Below are positions 1-13,978 of a DNA stretch of 64,000 nt, one piece after another (the first letter of the stretch is position 1; every line of letters begins with the position of its first letter). The notes below the pieces were generated by a model. The model worked only from the letters and a program-made list of their open reading frames with translations. It was not told the DNA's origin and searched no databases. A program made the position numbers and the translations under genes. The DNA is from Actinotalea sp. Marseille-Q4924 (GTDB taxonomy: Bacteria; Actinomycetota; Actinomycetes; Actinomycetales; Cellulomonadaceae): the NCBI RefSeq assembly GCF_916618755.1, contig NZ_CAKAKB010000002.1, forward strand, positions 465,881-529,880, given 5' to 3'.

Positions 1-1
1 C

Positions 2-523
2 GCGGGCTCGGACGTCTTCTCCACGGCCGCGGTGCTCGCCGCCGCGGTCCGTCGACTGGGCCAGGACGGGCCGGTCGACCTCGTCGTCACCGGCATGGCG
101 GCGCTGGACGGGCTGATGTCGGTGGTCCCGTCGCTGCTGGCGGCCGAGCTCGGCCTGCCGCAGGCCACCCTCGCCGCCGAGCTGTCCGTCGAGGACGGCG
201 CGGTCCGCGTGCGCCGCGACCTGGACGACGCCACGGAGGTCGTGCGGGCACCGCTTCCCGCCGTCGTCAGCGTCACCGACCAGTCGAACCAGCCCAGGTA
301 CCCGAACTTCAAGGGCATCATGGCCGCGCGCAAGAAGCCCGTGACGGCCTGGTCCCTGGCCGACCTGGGGGTGGACCCGGGTGCGGTCGGCGCCGCCGGC
401 GCCCGGACCCGCGTGCTCGAGGCGACTGCTCGTCCGCCGCGGGAGAACCGGGTGCTCGTCACCGACGACGGGGAGGCCGGCACCAGGCTGGCTGCCTTCC
501 TAGTCCAGAACCGCCTCGTCTGA
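2..523 (+). CDS. etfB: Electron transfer flavoprotein beta subunit (5' truncated)
   Basis: Beta subunit of the cytoplasmic electron transfer flavoprotein, which takes electrons from acyl-CoA dehydrogenases and related flavoenzymes and hands them to ETF:quinone oxidoreductase. The frame is open from base 2 and the start codon lies upstream of the window, so only about the last 173 codons are present. Family features visible are the GMAALDG segment near base 95, the adjacent stretch shaped like the AMP/FAD-contacting region, and the conserved segment [15 protein letters not shown] ending near base 338. The alpha subunit starts ten bases after the stop, which is the usual etfB-etfA order. Identification is secure from the C-terminal half and the neighbour. 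Confidence 0.93.
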   Translation, partial: AGSDVFSTAAVLAAAVRRLGQDGPVDLVVTGMAALDGLMSVVPSLLAAELGLPQATLAAELSVEDGAVRVRRDLDDATEVVRAPLPAVVSVTDQSNQPRYPNFKGIMAARKKPVTAWSLADLGVDPGAVGAAGARTRVLEATARPPRENRVLVTDDGEAGTRLAAFLVQNRLV

Positions 524-533
524 AGGAGTGTCC

Positions 534-1526
534 ATGACCTCGTCCGGCTCCGCAGACGTCCTCGTGGTCGTCGACCACCAGGGCTCCACCGTGCGCAACC
601 CGGCGCTCGAGCTGCTCGCCGCGGCCCGGGCGATCGGCCGCCCCGAGGCGGTCTGGCTCGACGAGGCCGCCCCCGACGAGGCGGCCCTTGGGATGCTCGG
701 CGCGCACGGCGCCGACGTCGTGCACCACGTGCCGGTGGCGCCGGGGTCGGTGCTGCCCGCCCAGGTGGCCGCGCTCCTGCGCGCCGTGGTGGACGCGACC
801 GGCACGCGGACGGTCCTGCTCACGTCGACGTTCGAGAACAAGGAGGCCTCGGCCCACCTGGCCTTCCACCTCGGCGCCGGGCTGGTCGTCGACGCCGCGG
901 GCCTGGAGCGGTCCGACGACGGCGCGCTCGTCACCGTGCAGCAGGCGTTCGCGGGCACGTGGACGCTGCGCAGCGCCGTGACCGCCGAGCGCGCCGTGGT
1001 CGCGCTCAAGGCCAACGCCGTCCCGGCCGAGGTCGTGGCCGAGGGCGCCGTGGCCACGGTGGTCGGCCACGACGTCCCTGCCCCGGCCGCTGACGCCGAG
1101 CTGGTCGAGCGCACGGAGCGCCCCGTGTCGGGGCGCCCCAGCCTGACGGAGGCGCAGGTCGTCGTCGTCGGCGGTCGCGGGACCAACGGCGACTTCAGCC
1201 ACGTCGAGGAGCTGGCCGAGGCCCTCGGCGGCGCGGTCGGCGCGACGCGCGTGGCGACCGACGAGGGCTGGATCGGCCACGAGGCGCAGATCGGGCAGAC
1301 GGGCGTGACGGTCTCGCCGCGGCTCTACGTCGGCGCCGGGGTGTCCGGCGCCGTGCACCACCGGGGCGGCATGCAGTCCTCCGGCACCATCGTCGCGATC
1401 AACAACGACCCCGAGGCGCCCATCTTCGAGATCGCGGACTACGGGATCGTCGGCGATCTCACGACCGTGCTGCCCCAGGCCGCGGCCGAGCTCCGCCGGC
1501 TCCGGGCGGAGGCCGGGGACACCTGA
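534..1526 (+). CDS. etfA: Electron transfer flavoprotein alpha subunit
   Basis: Alpha subunit of ETF, 330 aa, the usual family size. It carries the redox-active FAD in its C-terminal domain. The N-terminal ~190 residues form the alpha/beta domain that packs on EtfB. From about residue 205 the FAD domain shows [19 protein letters not shown], a [16 protein letters not shown] segment and [10 protein letters not shown], all typical of the family. ATG at 534 is preferred over GTG at 528 because AAGGAG at 523-528 is a well-spaced ribosome binding site for 534 and would overlap a GTG start. It is cotranscribed with etfB, and in actinobacteria the pair commonly sits just before the cysteine desulfurase/mnmA block, as here. 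Confidence 0.95.
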   Translation: MTSSGSADVLVVVDHQGSTVRNPALELLAAARAIGRPEAVWLDEAAPDEAALGMLGAHGADVVHHVPVAPGSVLPAQVAALLRAVVDATGTRTVLLTSTFENKEASAHLAFHLGAGLVVDAAGLERSDDGALVTVQQAFAGTWTLRSAVTAERAVVALKANAVPAEVVAEGAVATVVGHDVPAPAADAELVERTERPVSGRPSLTEAQVVVVGGRGTNGDFSHVEELAEALGGAVGATRVATDEGWIGHEAQIGQTGVTVSPRLYVGAGVSGAVHHRGGMQSSGTIVAINNDPEAPIFEIADYGIVGDLTTVLPQAAAELRRLRAEAGDT

Positions 1527-1575
1527 CCGGCCTGTGACCGGCCCTGCCGGGGCCCTGACCGGCCCTGACCGGCCC
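1524..1575 (+). repeat. TGACCGGCC short repeats after etfA
   Basis: The 9-mer TGACCGGCC occurs at 1524, 1535, 1556 and 1566, between the end of etfA and the end of the convergent kinase gene. The first copy includes the etfA stop codon. Interleaved GGCC and GGGGCC blocks can pair with each other, so the stretch may act as a bidirectional terminator, but there is no T-run. Confidence 0.5.
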
Positions 1576-1582
1576 GGGGGGC

Positions 1583-2578
1583 TCAGCCGTCCAGGACGGT
1601 GAGCCAGTCGAGCGCCGCCCGGCCCTGGGCCAGCTGGAACGCCCGAAGGTTCGGGATGCCCGGGGGAGCGGGCTGGACCGCGCCCCGCACGAAGTAGCCG
1701 GCGATGCCCGTCAGGACGTCGCGCACGGCGCCGCGGTCGAGGGAGGTCGCAGCCGGGTGGGCGTCGAACACGTCGGCCGCCGCCCCGCCGCCGGTCATGG
1801 CGACCGACGGCAGCATGCCGACGACGTCGAAGACGGGGGAGCCGGCCGACGCGTGGGGCCAGTCGACGAGCCAGACCCGCCGCGGACCGCCCGCCGTGGT
1901 CCCCACGAGCATGTTGTCCCCGCGCAGGTCCGCGTGGACGAGCCGGTCGCCCGCGCTCGCGGCGACGCCGGACTCCTCCCACGCGGCCAGGCGCGGCAGC
2001 GCACCGGCGAGCCAGTCGGCGTGCTCGGGCACGGACTCCAGGGCGGCGCCCAGGTCGTCCGCGTCCTCGGCGAGCCGTCGCCACCCCGTGAACATCTCGC
2101 CGGTCAGCTCCCGCAGGTCGCGCAGCCCGGCCGGGGCCGGCACGTGCGCGAGCCGCTCGACGGTCGCCAGTGCCAGCTCGAGCTCCTGCGCGTCCCAGGG
2201 GACGGCGGGCGTGGTGCCGTCGACGACGGCGAAGCCCAGGACCACCCAGGTGCCGTCGTCGTCGGCGAAGACGAGCTCCGGCGCCCCCGCCTCCGGCGGC
2301 AGCAGCCGGTTGACGTGGATCTCGGCGCGGGCCAGCGTCGGCGAGACGGGGTTGAGGTGCGGGGCGACGGCCTTGACGAAGACGCACGTCCCGTCGCCGA
2401 GCTCCAGGGTCGAGGCGAACCCGGGGCTGAACCCGTTGGTCGCGGTGGACTCCGAGGCCACCTCCGCGCCGGCCAGCTCCTGGATGCGGGCGCGCACCTC
2501 ACGCGGCAGGTCGCCCCACCCGAGGCGGGAGCCGCTGAACGCACGGGGGGCGGGCGCCGTCGACATGGGGTGGATCAT
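1583..2578 (-). CDS. Aminoglycoside phosphotransferase-fold kinase family protein
   Basis: A protein of 331 aa with the protein-kinase-like APH fold. It probably transfers phosphate from ATP to a small-molecule hydroxyl; the substrate cannot be told from sequence. Near residue 215 the Brenner-type catalytic loop reads HADLRGDN (catalytic Asp and Asn both present), and about 20 residues later DWPHAS supplies the metal-binding Asp. The N-terminal lobe contains FVKAVAPH with a candidate ATP-contacting lysine. ATG at 2578 or 2566 are both possible starts and neither has a clear ribosome binding site. It is a lone minus-strand gene converging on etfA. The name reflects the fold and is not evidence of antibiotic resistance. 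A CebR-like palindrome lies just upstream. Confidence 0.8.
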   Translation of the reverse strand: MIHPMSTAPAPRAFSGSRLGWGDLPREVRARIQELAGAEVASESTATNGFSPGFASTLELGDGTCVFVKAVAPHLNPVSPTLARAEIHVNRLLPPEAGAPELVFADDDGTWVVLGFAVVDGTTPAVPWDAQELELALATVERLAHVPAPAGLRDLRELTGEMFTGWRRLAEDADDLGAALESVPEHADWLAGALPRLAAWEESGVAASAGDRLVHADLRGDNMLVGTTAGGPRRVWLVDWPHASAGSPVFDVVGMLPSVAMTGGGAAADVFDAHPAATSLDRGAVRDVLTGIAGYFVRGAVQPAPPGIPNLRAFQLAQGRAALDWLTVLDG

Positions 2579-2585
2579 GCCATCA

Positions 2586-2599
2586 CGGGAGCGCTTCCA
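2586..2599. promoter_or_regulatory. CebR-like LacI-family operator candidate
   Basis: The 14-mer CGGGAGCGCTTCCA matches the actinobacterial CebR consensus TGGGAGCGCTCCCA at 12 of 14 positions. It lies 8 bases before the ATG at 2578 of the kinase gene, a position suited to repression of that gene. The consensus is from established knowledge; binding is inferred. Confidence 0.35.
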
Positions 2600-2688
2600 C
2601 GCATGCCGCCTGCGGTGACGCTCAGCACGCGGCGCCGCTGCACGGTCTGCGCGTCGCTGCCCCTGTATACCGAGCTCCCCGCTCTTCG

Positions 2689-2694
2689 TAGACT
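2689..2694 (+). promoter_or_regulatory. -10 box of the cysteine desulfurase gene
   Basis: TAGACT lies 8 bases before the GTG start at 2703, with no ribosome binding site between them. This fits a leaderless or near-leaderless transcript. No good -35 is seen. Confidence 0.5.
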
Positions 2695-2702
2695 GCTGGC
2701 CC

Positions 2703-3878
2703 GTGACCGTCTACCTCGACCATGCCGCCACCGCGCCGGTGCACCCGCGCGTGGTGGAGGCGGTGGTCGACCAGCTCGGACGGACGGGCAACGCCTCGTC
2801 CCTGCACGACGAGGGACGCGCCGCGCGGCGCGTCGTCGAGGAGTCCCGCGAGCTGCTCGCCGCGCGCCTGGGTGCCCGGCCGAGCGAGGTGGTCCTCACC
2901 GCAGGCGGGACGGAGGCGGACAACCTGGCGGTCAAGGGGCTGTACTGGGCCAGGTCGGCCGCGGACCCCCGGCGCCGGCGCGTGGTCGTCTCCGCGGTCG
3001 AGCACCACGCCGTCCTCGACCCGGCCGTCTGGCTGGCCGAGCGCTGCGGGGCCGACCTCGTGGTCCTGCCCGTGGACGCCGACGGTCGCGTGGACCCCGC
3101 TGCGCTCGAGGCCAACCTGGCGGCGCACGGCGACGAGACGGCGCTCGTGAGCATCATGTGGGCCAACAACGAGGTGGGCACCGTCCAGCCCGTGCACCGC
3201 GTCGTGGAGGTGGCGCGCCGCCACGGGGTGCCCGTGCACGCCGACGCCGTCCAGGCGGTGGGCCAGCTCCCCGTGGACTTCGCGGCGTCGGGCCTGGACG
3301 CGCTGACCCTCTCGGGGCACAAGGTCGGCGCCCCGGTCGGCGTCGGCGCACTCCTCGCCCGGCGGGAGCTGCGGCTCACCCCGCTCACCCACGGCGGCGG
3401 TCAGGAGCGGGGCGTGCGCTCCGGCACCGTGGACGTCGTCGGCGCCCGGGCGCTGGCGGTGGCCGTCGACCTCGCCGTCGAGGCGCAGCCGGAGCACGCC
3501 CGGCGCGTGGCCGGCCTCCGCGACCGCCTGCTCGCCGCCGTGCTGCGCGCGGTGCCCGACGCCGTCGTGCGGGGGGCGGGGCCGGCGTCGGGCGACCGGC
3601 TCCCGGCGAACGCGCACCTCACCTTCCCCGGGTGCGAGGGGGACGCGCTGCTGTACCTCCTGGACAGCCGGGGCATCCGGTGCTCGACCGGCTCCGCGTG
3701 CCGCGCCGGCGTCCCCCAGCCCTCCCACGTCCTGCTCGCCATGGGGGTGCCCGAGCGTGACGCCCGCGGTGCGCTGCGGTTCTCCCTCGGACGGACCTCG
3801 ACCGACGACGACGTCGCGGCGCTCGCCGCCGTGCTGCCCGAGGTGGTCGAGCGCGCCCGGGCCGCCAGTCGCGCCTGA
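2703..3878 (+). CDS. Cysteine desulfurase (IscS/NifS family)
   Basis: PLP-dependent enzyme of 391 aa that removes sulfur from L-cysteine as an enzyme-bound persulfide and passes it to thiolation or Fe-S assembly proteins. The fold-type I signature is complete: the AGGTEADN segment, HADAVQ (the Asp that contacts the PLP nitrogen), and SGHK with the Schiff-base lysine at about residue 207. The mobile active-site loop CSTGSAC carries the catalytic cysteine at about residue 333. The start is GTG with a -10 box just upstream. It lies 23 bases before mnmA, so the likely role is sulfur supply for the 2-thiouridine of tRNA; wider use in Fe-S assembly cannot be excluded. It is often annotated as iscS or nifS. 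Confidence 0.93.
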   Translation: MTVYLDHAATAPVHPRVVEAVVDQLGRTGNASSLHDEGRAARRVVEESRELLAARLGARPSEVVLTAGGTEADNLAVKGLYWARSAADPRRRRVVVSAVEHHAVLDPAVWLAERCGADLVVLPVDADGRVDPAALEANLAAHGDETALVSIMWANNEVGTVQPVHRVVEVARRHGVPVHADAVQAVGQLPVDFAASGLDALTLSGHKVGAPVGVGALLARRELRLTPLTHGGGQERGVRSGTVDVVGARALAVAVDLAVEAQPEHARRVAGLRDRLLAAVLRAVPDAVVRGAGPASGDRLPANAHLTFPGCEGDALLYLLDSRGIRCSTGSACRAGVPQPSHVLLAMGVPERDARGALRFSLGRTSTDDDVAALAAVLPEVVERARAASRA

Positions 3879-3888
3879 GCCGAGCACC

Positions 3889-3894
3889 TAGGCT
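3889..3894 (+). promoter_or_regulatory. -10 box of mnmA
   Basis: TAGGCT ends 7 bases before the mnmA ATG at 3902, which suggests a leaderless transcript independent of the upstream desulfurase. Confidence 0.5.
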
Positions 3895-3901
3895 GACCCG
3901 C

Positions 3902-4992
3902 ATGCGTGTGCTCGCTGCCCTGTCCGGAGGGGTGGACTCCGCCGTGGCCGCCGCGCGGGCGGTCGAGGCGGGGCACGACGTCGTCGGCGTCCACATGGCG
4001 CTGTCCCGCGAGCGGGCGGAGTACCGCACCGGCTCGCGCGGCTGCTGCTCGATCGAGGACGCCGGGGACGCCCGCCGCGCAGCCGACGTGCTGGGCATCC
4101 CGTACTACGTGTGGGACCTGTCCGAGCGGTTCGAGGACACGGTGGTCGCGGACTTCCTGGCGGAGTACGAGGCGGGCCGGACGCCCAACCCCTGCGTGCG
4201 CTGCAACGAGCACATCAAGTTCGCCGCGCTGCTGGACCGGGCCACCGCCCTCGGCTTCGACGCCGTGTGCACGGGCCACTACGCCCGCATCGAGACGGTC
4301 ACCGCGGCCGACGGCTCCGTGGCCCGTGAGCTGCACCGGGCGCTCGACGCGGCCAAGGACCAGTCCTACGTCCTGGCGGTCATGGGTCCCGAGCGGCTCG
4401 CGCGGTCGATGTTCCCGCTCGGCGACGTCGCGTCGAAGGACGCGGTGCGGGCCGAGGCGCGCGACCGGGGTCTCGGCGTCTCCGCCAAGCCCGACTCCTA
4501 CGACATCTGCTTCGTGGCGGACGGTGACACCCAGGGGTTCCTGCGCGACCGGCTCGGCGCGCGACCGGGTGAGGTGGTCGACGCGTCCGGCGCGGTCGTC
4601 GGCCGGCACGACGGCGCCTACGCGTTCACCGTCGGTCAGCGGCGCGGGCTCCGGCTCGAGCGTCCGGCCGACGACGGTCGGCCGCGGTACGTGCTGGAGG
4701 TGCGCCCGGCGACGAACACGGTCGTCGTCGGGGCGGCCGAGCTCCTGACCGTGACGCGGCTCGAGGGGGACCGTGCCGTCTGGTTCGTGCCCGCGCCGAC
4801 GACGTGGCAGCCGTGCGAGGCGCAGGTGCGTGCGCACGGGGTACCGGTGGCGGCGCAGGTGCGGGCGACCGGACCCGACGGCGTGGAGGTGCGCGTCGAC
4901 GCGGGACTGCGAGGCGTGGCGGCCGGTCAGTCGCTCGTCCTCTACGACGGCACCCGCGTCCTGGGGCAGGCCACCGTGACGGTGGCGGGCCG

Positions 4993-4996
<4 letters not shown>
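3902..4996 (+). CDS. mnmA: tRNA-specific 2-thiouridylase MnmA
   Basis: ATP-dependent enzyme of 364 aa that puts sulfur on C2 of uridine 34 in tRNA-Lys, tRNA-Glu and tRNA-Gln. The ATP PP-loop SGGVDSAV is at residues 8-15. The two catalytic cysteines are at about residue 98 (in NPCVRCNEH) and residue 203 (in SYDICFV). The GHYARI segment and the C-terminal beta-barrel domain, beginning with FTVGQRRGL, are present and the length is normal. It follows the cysteine desulfurase, the expected sulfur donor, and its stop overlaps the next start by two bases. The tRNA-Glu and tRNA-Gln genes seen in this window have CTC and CTG anticodons, so they are not themselves substrates at a wobble U34. Confidence 0.96.
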
Positions 4997-9300
<4,304 letters not shown>

Positions 9301-9357
9301 GCCACGGTGCGGGCCCACGCCTGGCCGAGGCGGAGCGGGTCACGCACACTGGACGTC

Positions 9358-9846
9358 ATGATCTCCGTGGAGCTCGCCGAGCGCCTGGCCCTCGCAGGCC
9401 TCCGCTGGCACCCCGCACCGGGGGACCGCTTCGTCATCCCGCAGCCCGAGCTGGGCGGCCAGGTCTTCACGCTCAGCGAGATGACCATCGAGGCGCACCA
9501 CCACCCGAGCGGCACCGTCCTCGGCTTCAACGGCACGACCGAGTGGGCGCTCGACTCCGTCGCCCAGGACGACGCGCTGTGGCTGCCCCGCGAGGACCAG
9601 CTGCGGGACCTGCTGGGCGGCACGTTCGTGTCCCTGACCGTCGAGGACCAGGACCAGGACGACGCCGCGGGGCTGACCGGCCAGGAGGAGCAGCGGGCCG
9701 GCGACCCCGGCCGCACGTACGTGGTCACCACCCGAGGGCCGGACGGCCACGAGCGGCGGTTCACCGCGCCCGACGCCGCCGACGCGTACGCCGGTGCCCT
9801 CCTCGCCCTCGTCCAGCGTGCCGTGGGCTCGGGCGTCGGCGGCTGA
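9358..9846 (+). CDS. Conserved actinobacterial protein of unknown function
   Basis: A protein of 162 aa starting MISVELAERLALAGLRW, with conserved-looking GDRFVIPQPE, LSEMT and GFNGTTEWALDS segments and a LPREDQLRDLLG tail. It has no signal peptide or membrane segment. Homologues with this opening are found upstream of gatC in related genomes and are often labelled pilus assembly protein CpaE; nothing in the sequence (no P-loop, no pilus context) supports that name. ATG at 9358 is chosen because upstream in-frame codons are not protein-like. It stands between the GNAT gene and gatC, in the same direction. Confidence 0.7.
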   Translation: MISVELAERLALAGLRWHPAPGDRFVIPQPELGGQVFTLSEMTIEAHHHPSGTVLGFNGTTEWALDSVAQDDALWLPREDQLRDLLGGTFVSLTVEDQDQDDAAGLTGQEEQRAGDPGRTYVVTTRGPDGHERRFTAPDAADAYAGALLALVQRAVGSGVGG

Positions 9847-9874
9847 CGCGCCCGGGCGGGGCACGGCCGACCAC

Positions 9875-9880
9875 TAGACT
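9875..9880 (+). promoter_or_regulatory. -10 box of gatCAB
   Basis: TAGACT lies 8 bases before the gatC ATG at 9889, with no ribosome binding site between. It is the probable start of a leaderless gatC-gatA-gatB transcript. Confidence 0.5.
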
Positions 9881-9888
9881 CGCCAACC

Positions 9889-10185
9889 ATGTCCACCATC
9901 TCCCGCGAGGAAGTCGCGCGCCTGGCCGGCCTGGCCCGGATCGACCTGACGCCCGGCGAGCTGACGCGGCTGGCGGGCGAGCTCGACGTCATCGTCGAGT
10001 CGGTCGCCAAGGTCAGCGAGATCGCCACCTCCGACGTGCCGGCGACGAGCCACCCGCTCCCGCTGACCAACGTGTTCCGTGACGACGTGCCGGGGGAGCC
10101 GCTGCGCGTCGAGGACGTCCTCGCCGGCGCGCCGGCGGCCGAGGACGGCCGCTTCCTCGTCCCGCAGATCCTCGAGGAGGACTGA
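9889..10185 (+). CDS. gatC: Asp/Glu-tRNA amidotransferase subunit GatC
   Basis: Small subunit, 98 aa, of the GatCAB amidotransferase that turns Glu-tRNA-Gln into Gln-tRNA-Gln and, where needed, Asp-tRNA-Asn into Asn-tRNA-Asn. GatC wraps between GatA and GatB. The sequence opens [18 protein letters not shown] and ends with PEILEED-like VPQILEED, both typical. Length is normal. Its stop shares one base with the gatA start (TGATG), so translation is coupled. The nearby gltX is then probably a non-discriminating GluRS that supplies the misacylated substrate; no glutaminyl-tRNA synthetase is in the window. Confidence 0.95.
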   Translation: MSTISREEVARLAGLARIDLTPGELTRLAGELDVIVESVAKVSEIATSDVPATSHPLPLTNVFRDDVPGEPLRVEDVLAGAPAAEDGRFLVPQILEED

Positions 10186-11726
10186 TGGCGGACCCCGGCA
10201 CCGACCTCACCCGTCGCACCGCCGCCGACCTCGCCGAGGCGCTGCGCGCCGGTGACGTCTCGAGCGTCGAGGTGACCCAGGCGCACCTGGACCGCATCGC
10301 CGCGGTCGACGGCGCGGTGCACGCGTTCCTCCACGTCAGCGCGGAGGACGCCCTCGCCACGGCCCGGGACGTGGACGCCCGCCGCGCCGCGGGCGAGGAG
10401 CTGGCACCGCTCGCCGGGGTGCCGATCGCCGTCAAGGACGTCGTCGTCACCCGCGGCATGCCGACGACGGCCGGCTCGCGGATCCTCTCCGGCTGGGTGC
10501 CGCCCTACGACGCCACGCTCGTCGAGCGGCTGCGCGCGGCCCGGCTGCCCATCCTCGGCAAGACGAACATGGACGAGTTCGCCATGGGCTCCTCCACGGA
10601 GCACTCCGCCTACGGGGACACCCACAACCCGTGGGACCTCGACCGGATCCCGGGCGGCTCCGGCGGCGGCAGCGCGGCCGCCGTGGCGGCCTTCGAGGCG
10701 CCGCTGGCGATCGGCACGGACACCGGCGGGTCGATCCGTCAGCCCGGGGCGGTGACGGGCACGGTCGGCGTCAAGCCGACGTACGGCGGCGTCTCCCGCT
10801 ACGGCCTCATCGCCCTGGCCTCGAGCCTGGACCAGGCCGGGCCGGTCACCCGGACGGTGCTCGACTCGGCCCTCCTGCACGAGGTCATCGGCGGGCACGA
10901 CCCGCGCGACTCGACCTCGCTCCCCGACCCGCTGCCCGACCTCGTCGGCGCCGCGCGGCAGGGCCTCACGGGCGACCTCACCGGCGTGCGCGTCGGCGTC
11001 GTGCGCGAGCTGAACGGCGAGGGCTACCAGGCCGGCGTGCGGGACCGGTTCGAGGAGTCGCTCGAGCTCCTGCGCGGTGCCGGGGCCGAGGTCGTCGAGG
11101 TCTCGTGCCCCCACTTCGACTACGCGCTCGCCGCGTACTACCTCATCCTCCCGAGCGAGGCGTCCAGCAACCTCGCGAAGTTCGACGGCATGCGGTTCGG
11201 CCTGCGTGTCGAGCCGGACGAGGGGCCCGTGACGGCCGAGCGGGTCATGGCGGCGACCCGAGGTGCCGGCTTCGGCGACGAGGTCAAGCGCCGGATCATC
11301 CTCGGCACGTACGCCCTCTCGGCCGGCTACTACGACGCCTACTACGGCAGCGCCCAGAAGGTCCGCACGCTCATCCAGCGTGACTTCGCCGCGGCGTTCG
11401 ACCGGGTGGACGTCCTCGTGTCGCCGACCGCCCCGACCACGGCGTTCCGGCTGGGGGAGAAGCTCGACGACCCGCTGGCCATGTACCTCAACGACGTCGC
11501 GACCATCCCCGCGAACCTCGCCGGCGTCCCGGGCATGTCCGTGCCGAACGGCCTCGTCGACGGCCTGCCCGTCGGCTTCCAGGTCCTCGCACCCGCGCGG
11601 GCCGACGACCGCCTGTACCGCGTGGGTGCGGCGCTGGAGACGCTGCTCGAGCAGCGCTGGGGCGGACCGCTCCTGGAGCAGGCGCCCGAGCTCGCGACCG
11701 AGGGGACCGAGGTGGCACAGCGATGA
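10185..11726 (+). CDS. gatA: Asp/Glu-tRNA amidotransferase subunit GatA
   Basis: Amidase-signature subunit, 513 aa, that releases ammonia from glutamine for the GatB transamidation site. The catalytic triad is complete: Lys84 in VKDVV, cis-Ser159 in GGSGGGS and nucleophile Ser183 in DTGGSIRQP. The glycine-rich amidase signature between residues 155 and 190 and the [11 protein letters not shown] segment are intact. It overlaps gatC by one base and gatB by four (ATGA), giving a gatCAB operon with coupled translation. Confidence 0.97.
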   Translation: MADPGTDLTRRTAADLAEALRAGDVSSVEVTQAHLDRIAAVDGAVHAFLHVSAEDALATARDVDARRAAGEELAPLAGVPIAVKDVVVTRGMPTTAGSRILSGWVPPYDATLVERLRAARLPILGKTNMDEFAMGSSTEHSAYGDTHNPWDLDRIPGGSGGGSAAAVAAFEAPLAIGTDTGGSIRQPGAVTGTVGVKPTYGGVSRYGLIALASSLDQAGPVTRTVLDSALLHEVIGGHDPRDSTSLPDPLPDLVGAARQGLTGDLTGVRVGVVRELNGEGYQAGVRDRFEESLELLRGAGAEVVEVSCPHFDYALAAYYLILPSEASSNLAKFDGMRFGLRVEPDEGPVTAERVMAATRGAGFGDEVKRRIILGTYALSAGYYDAYYGSAQKVRTLIQRDFAAAFDRVDVLVSPTAPTTAFRLGEKLDDPLAMYLNDVATIPANLAGVPGMSVPNGLVDGLPVGFQVLAPARADDRLYRVGAALETLLEQRWGGPLLEQAPELATEGTEVAQR

Positions 11727-13234
11727 GCACGACGACGACGCGCCTCGTGGACTACGACGAGGCCGTGACCCGGTTCGACCCGGTCATCGGCATCGAGGTC
11801 CACGTGGAGCTCGGGACCCGCACCAAGATGTTCGACGATGCGCCGACGGAGTTCGGCGAGGGCCCCAACACGCAGGTCACGCCGGTCTCGCTCGGCCTTC
11901 CGGGTGCGCTGCCGGCGCTCAACCGCACGGCGGTCGAGTCGGCCATCAAGATCGGCCTGGCGCTCAACTGCGAGATCGCGGAGCTGTGCCGGTTCGCGCG
12001 CAAGAACTACTTCTACCCGGACGTCCCGAAGAACTTCCAGACCTCCCAGTACGACGAGCCGATCGCCCACGACGGGTGGATCGACGTCGAGCTGGAGGAC
12101 GGGACGGTCGTCCGGGTCGAGATCGAGCGCGCCCACATGGAGGAGGACGCCGGCAAGAACACCCACGTCGGCGGCGCGACCGGTCGGATCCACGGGGCCG
12201 AGTACTCGCTCGTGGACTACAACCGCGCGGGCATCCCCCTCGTCGAGATCGTCACCCGGCCCATCACCGGCGTGGGGGAGCGGGCGCCCGAGGTGGCGCG
12301 GGCGTACGTCCAGACGCTGCGGGACATCTTCCGGGCGCTCGGCGTCTCCGAGGCGCGGATGGAGCGCGGCAACGTCCGCGCCGACGTCAACGTCTCGCTG
12401 CGGCCGTCGCCGGGCGCGCCGCTCGGCACACGGACCGAGACGAAGAACGTCAACAGCTTCCGCTCGGTCGAGCGGGCCGTCCGGTACGAGATCTCGCGCC
12501 AGGCCGCCGTCCTCACCGACGGCGGCACGGTCGTGCAGGAGACCCGGCACTGGCACGAGGACACGGGCATCACGACGCCCGGCCGCGTGAAGTCCGACGC
12601 CGAGGACTACCGCTACTTCCCCGAGCCGGACCTCGTGCCGGTGGCTCCCGCGCGCGAGTGGGTCGAGGAGATCCGCGCCACGCTGCCGGAGATGCCCGTG
12701 GCACGCCGTCGGCGGCTGCAGGGCGAGTGGGGCTACGCGGACGCGGAGATGCGCGACGTCGTCAACGCCGGGGCGATCGAGCTCATCGAGGCGACCGTCG
12801 CCGACGGTGCGTCGCCCGCCGCCGCCCGCAAGTGGTGGATGGGTGAGCTGGCCCGGACGGCGAACGCGGAGGGCCTCGCGCTCGAGGAGCTCGCGATCAC
12901 CCCGCTCCAGGTCGCCGAGCTCCAGGGCCTCGTCGACTCGGGCCGGCTCAACGACAAGCTCGCCCGGCAGGTCCTGTCCGGCGTGCTCGCCGGTGAGGGC
13001 TCGCCGGAGCAGGTGGCGCACGCCCGTGGGCTGGAGGTCGTCTCCGACGACGGCGCGCTGCTGGCCGCGGTGGACGCCGCGCTCGCGGCGCAGCCGGACG
13101 TCGCGGAGAAGATCCGCGGCGGCAACCTCGGCCCGGTCGGCGCCATCATCGGCGCGGTGATGAAGGCCACGCGGGGTCAGGCCGACGCCGGCCGCGTCCG
13201 CGAGCTCGTGCTCGAGCGCGTCGCGCAGGGCTGA
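11723..13234 (+). CDS. gatB: Asp/Glu-tRNA amidotransferase subunit GatB
   Basis: Kinase and tRNA-binding subunit, 503 aa, that phosphorylates the misacylated Glu (or Asp) on tRNA and amidates it. The N-terminal catalytic cradle shows [26 protein letters not shown] with substrate-channel residues, and the metal-site histidine and glutamates near HMEEDAGK. The C-terminal YqeY-like helical domain, from about residue 400, includes NDKLARQVL and [18 protein letters not shown]. Length is normal. It ends the gatCAB operon. Confidence 0.97.
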   Translation: MSTTTTRLVDYDEAVTRFDPVIGIEVHVELGTRTKMFDDAPTEFGEGPNTQVTPVSLGLPGALPALNRTAVESAIKIGLALNCEIAELCRFARKNYFYPDVPKNFQTSQYDEPIAHDGWIDVELEDGTVVRVEIERAHMEEDAGKNTHVGGATGRIHGAEYSLVDYNRAGIPLVEIVTRPITGVGERAPEVARAYVQTLRDIFRALGVSEARMERGNVRADVNVSLRPSPGAPLGTRTETKNVNSFRSVERAVRYEISRQAAVLTDGGTVVQETRHWHEDTGITTPGRVKSDAEDYRYFPEPDLVPVAPAREWVEEIRATLPEMPVARRRRLQGEWGYADAEMRDVVNAGAIELIEATVADGASPAAARKWWMGELARTANAEGLALEELAITPLQVAELQGLVDSGRLNDKLARQVLSGVLAGEGSPEQVAHARGLEVVSDDGALLAAVDAALAAQPDVAEKIRGGNLGPVGAIIGAVMKATRGQADAGRVRELVLERVAQG

Positions 13235-13289
13235 CCGTGACGTGGGTCCGGCGCACGGCGCCGGGTCCACACCCGAGGGGAAGGACGTC

Positions 13290-13862
13290 ATGGACAAGCC
13301 GACGTTGCAGGGCGAGCTCGTGGTGCTGCGGCCGGTCGCGGCGCGGGACGCCGCGGCCATGTGGGAGATGGTCAACGACCCGGAGGGCCGGCGACTGACG
13401 GGCACCGTCGTCGAGCACACCCGCGAGCAGACCGACGCGTGGTGCGCCACGGTGAGCGGGCGCGAGGGCCGGATCGACCTCGCGATCACGCAGCACGACT
13501 CGGACGAGTTCCTGGGCGAGATCGTGCTCATGGACATCGACGAGCACGACGCGAACGCCTCGCTGCGGATGAGCATGCGCCCCGGCCAGCGGGGACGCGG
13601 GTTCGGCGGGGAGGCGATCGGTCTCGTGCTCGAGCACGCGTTCGCGTCGCCGCCCCACGGGCTCGGGCTCCACCGTGTCGCCCTCGACGTGCTGGAGATC
13701 AACCCCCGGGCGCGCATGCTCTACGAGAGCCACGGGTTCGAGGTCGAGGGCCGCCTGCGCGAGGTGCACCGGGACGGCGAGTTCTGGACCGACGTCATCG
13801 TCATGGCGATCCTCGAGGACGACTACCGCGCCGCCCAGCAGGTCCAGGACCCCGAGCGCTGA
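13290..13862 (+). CDS. GNAT family N-acetyltransferase (RimJ/RimL-like)
   Basis: A GNAT protein of 190 aa resembling the RimJ/RimL group, which acetylates protein N-termini or small molecules using acetyl-CoA. The RPGQRGRGFGGEA segment is the acetyl-CoA loop, HRVALDVLEINPRARMLYE is the motif B region, and GFEVEGRLRE followed by an acidic tail is typical. ATG at 13290 has a GGGGAAGGA ribosome binding site 5-6 bases upstream; upstream in-frame codons are not protein-like. It lies 55 bases after gatB, so it may be read through from that operon. The substrate is unknown. Confidence 0.85.
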   Translation: MDKPTLQGELVVLRPVAARDAAAMWEMVNDPEGRRLTGTVVEHTREQTDAWCATVSGREGRIDLAITQHDSDEFLGEIVLMDIDEHDANASLRMSMRPGQRGRGFGGEAIGLVLEHAFASPPHGLGLHRVALDVLEINPRARMLYESHGFEVEGRLREVHRDGEFWTDVIVMAILEDDYRAAQQVQDPER

Positions 13863-13978
13863 GGCGCGGGCGACCGGGCGGGCAGGACCGCCCGACGGGC
13901 GGCGCACCCGTCCCGACCACCTCCGCCCGGCGCGTCGCCGCGCTGCGTTCGCGCCGCTCCCCGACCAGGATGGCCCCG

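Noticed and set aside
528..530. GTG as the etfA start
   Set aside because: It overlaps the AAGGAG that is properly spaced for ATG 534.
459..2387. A 642-codon minus-strand frame across etfA and the kinase gene
   Set aside because: Low-complexity Arg/Ala translation opposite etfA; the kinase with its HADLRGDN motif lies in another frame.
1583..2578. Antibiotic resistance gene
   Set aside because: Only the APH fold is supported; no resistance-gene signature, mobile context or cluster is present.
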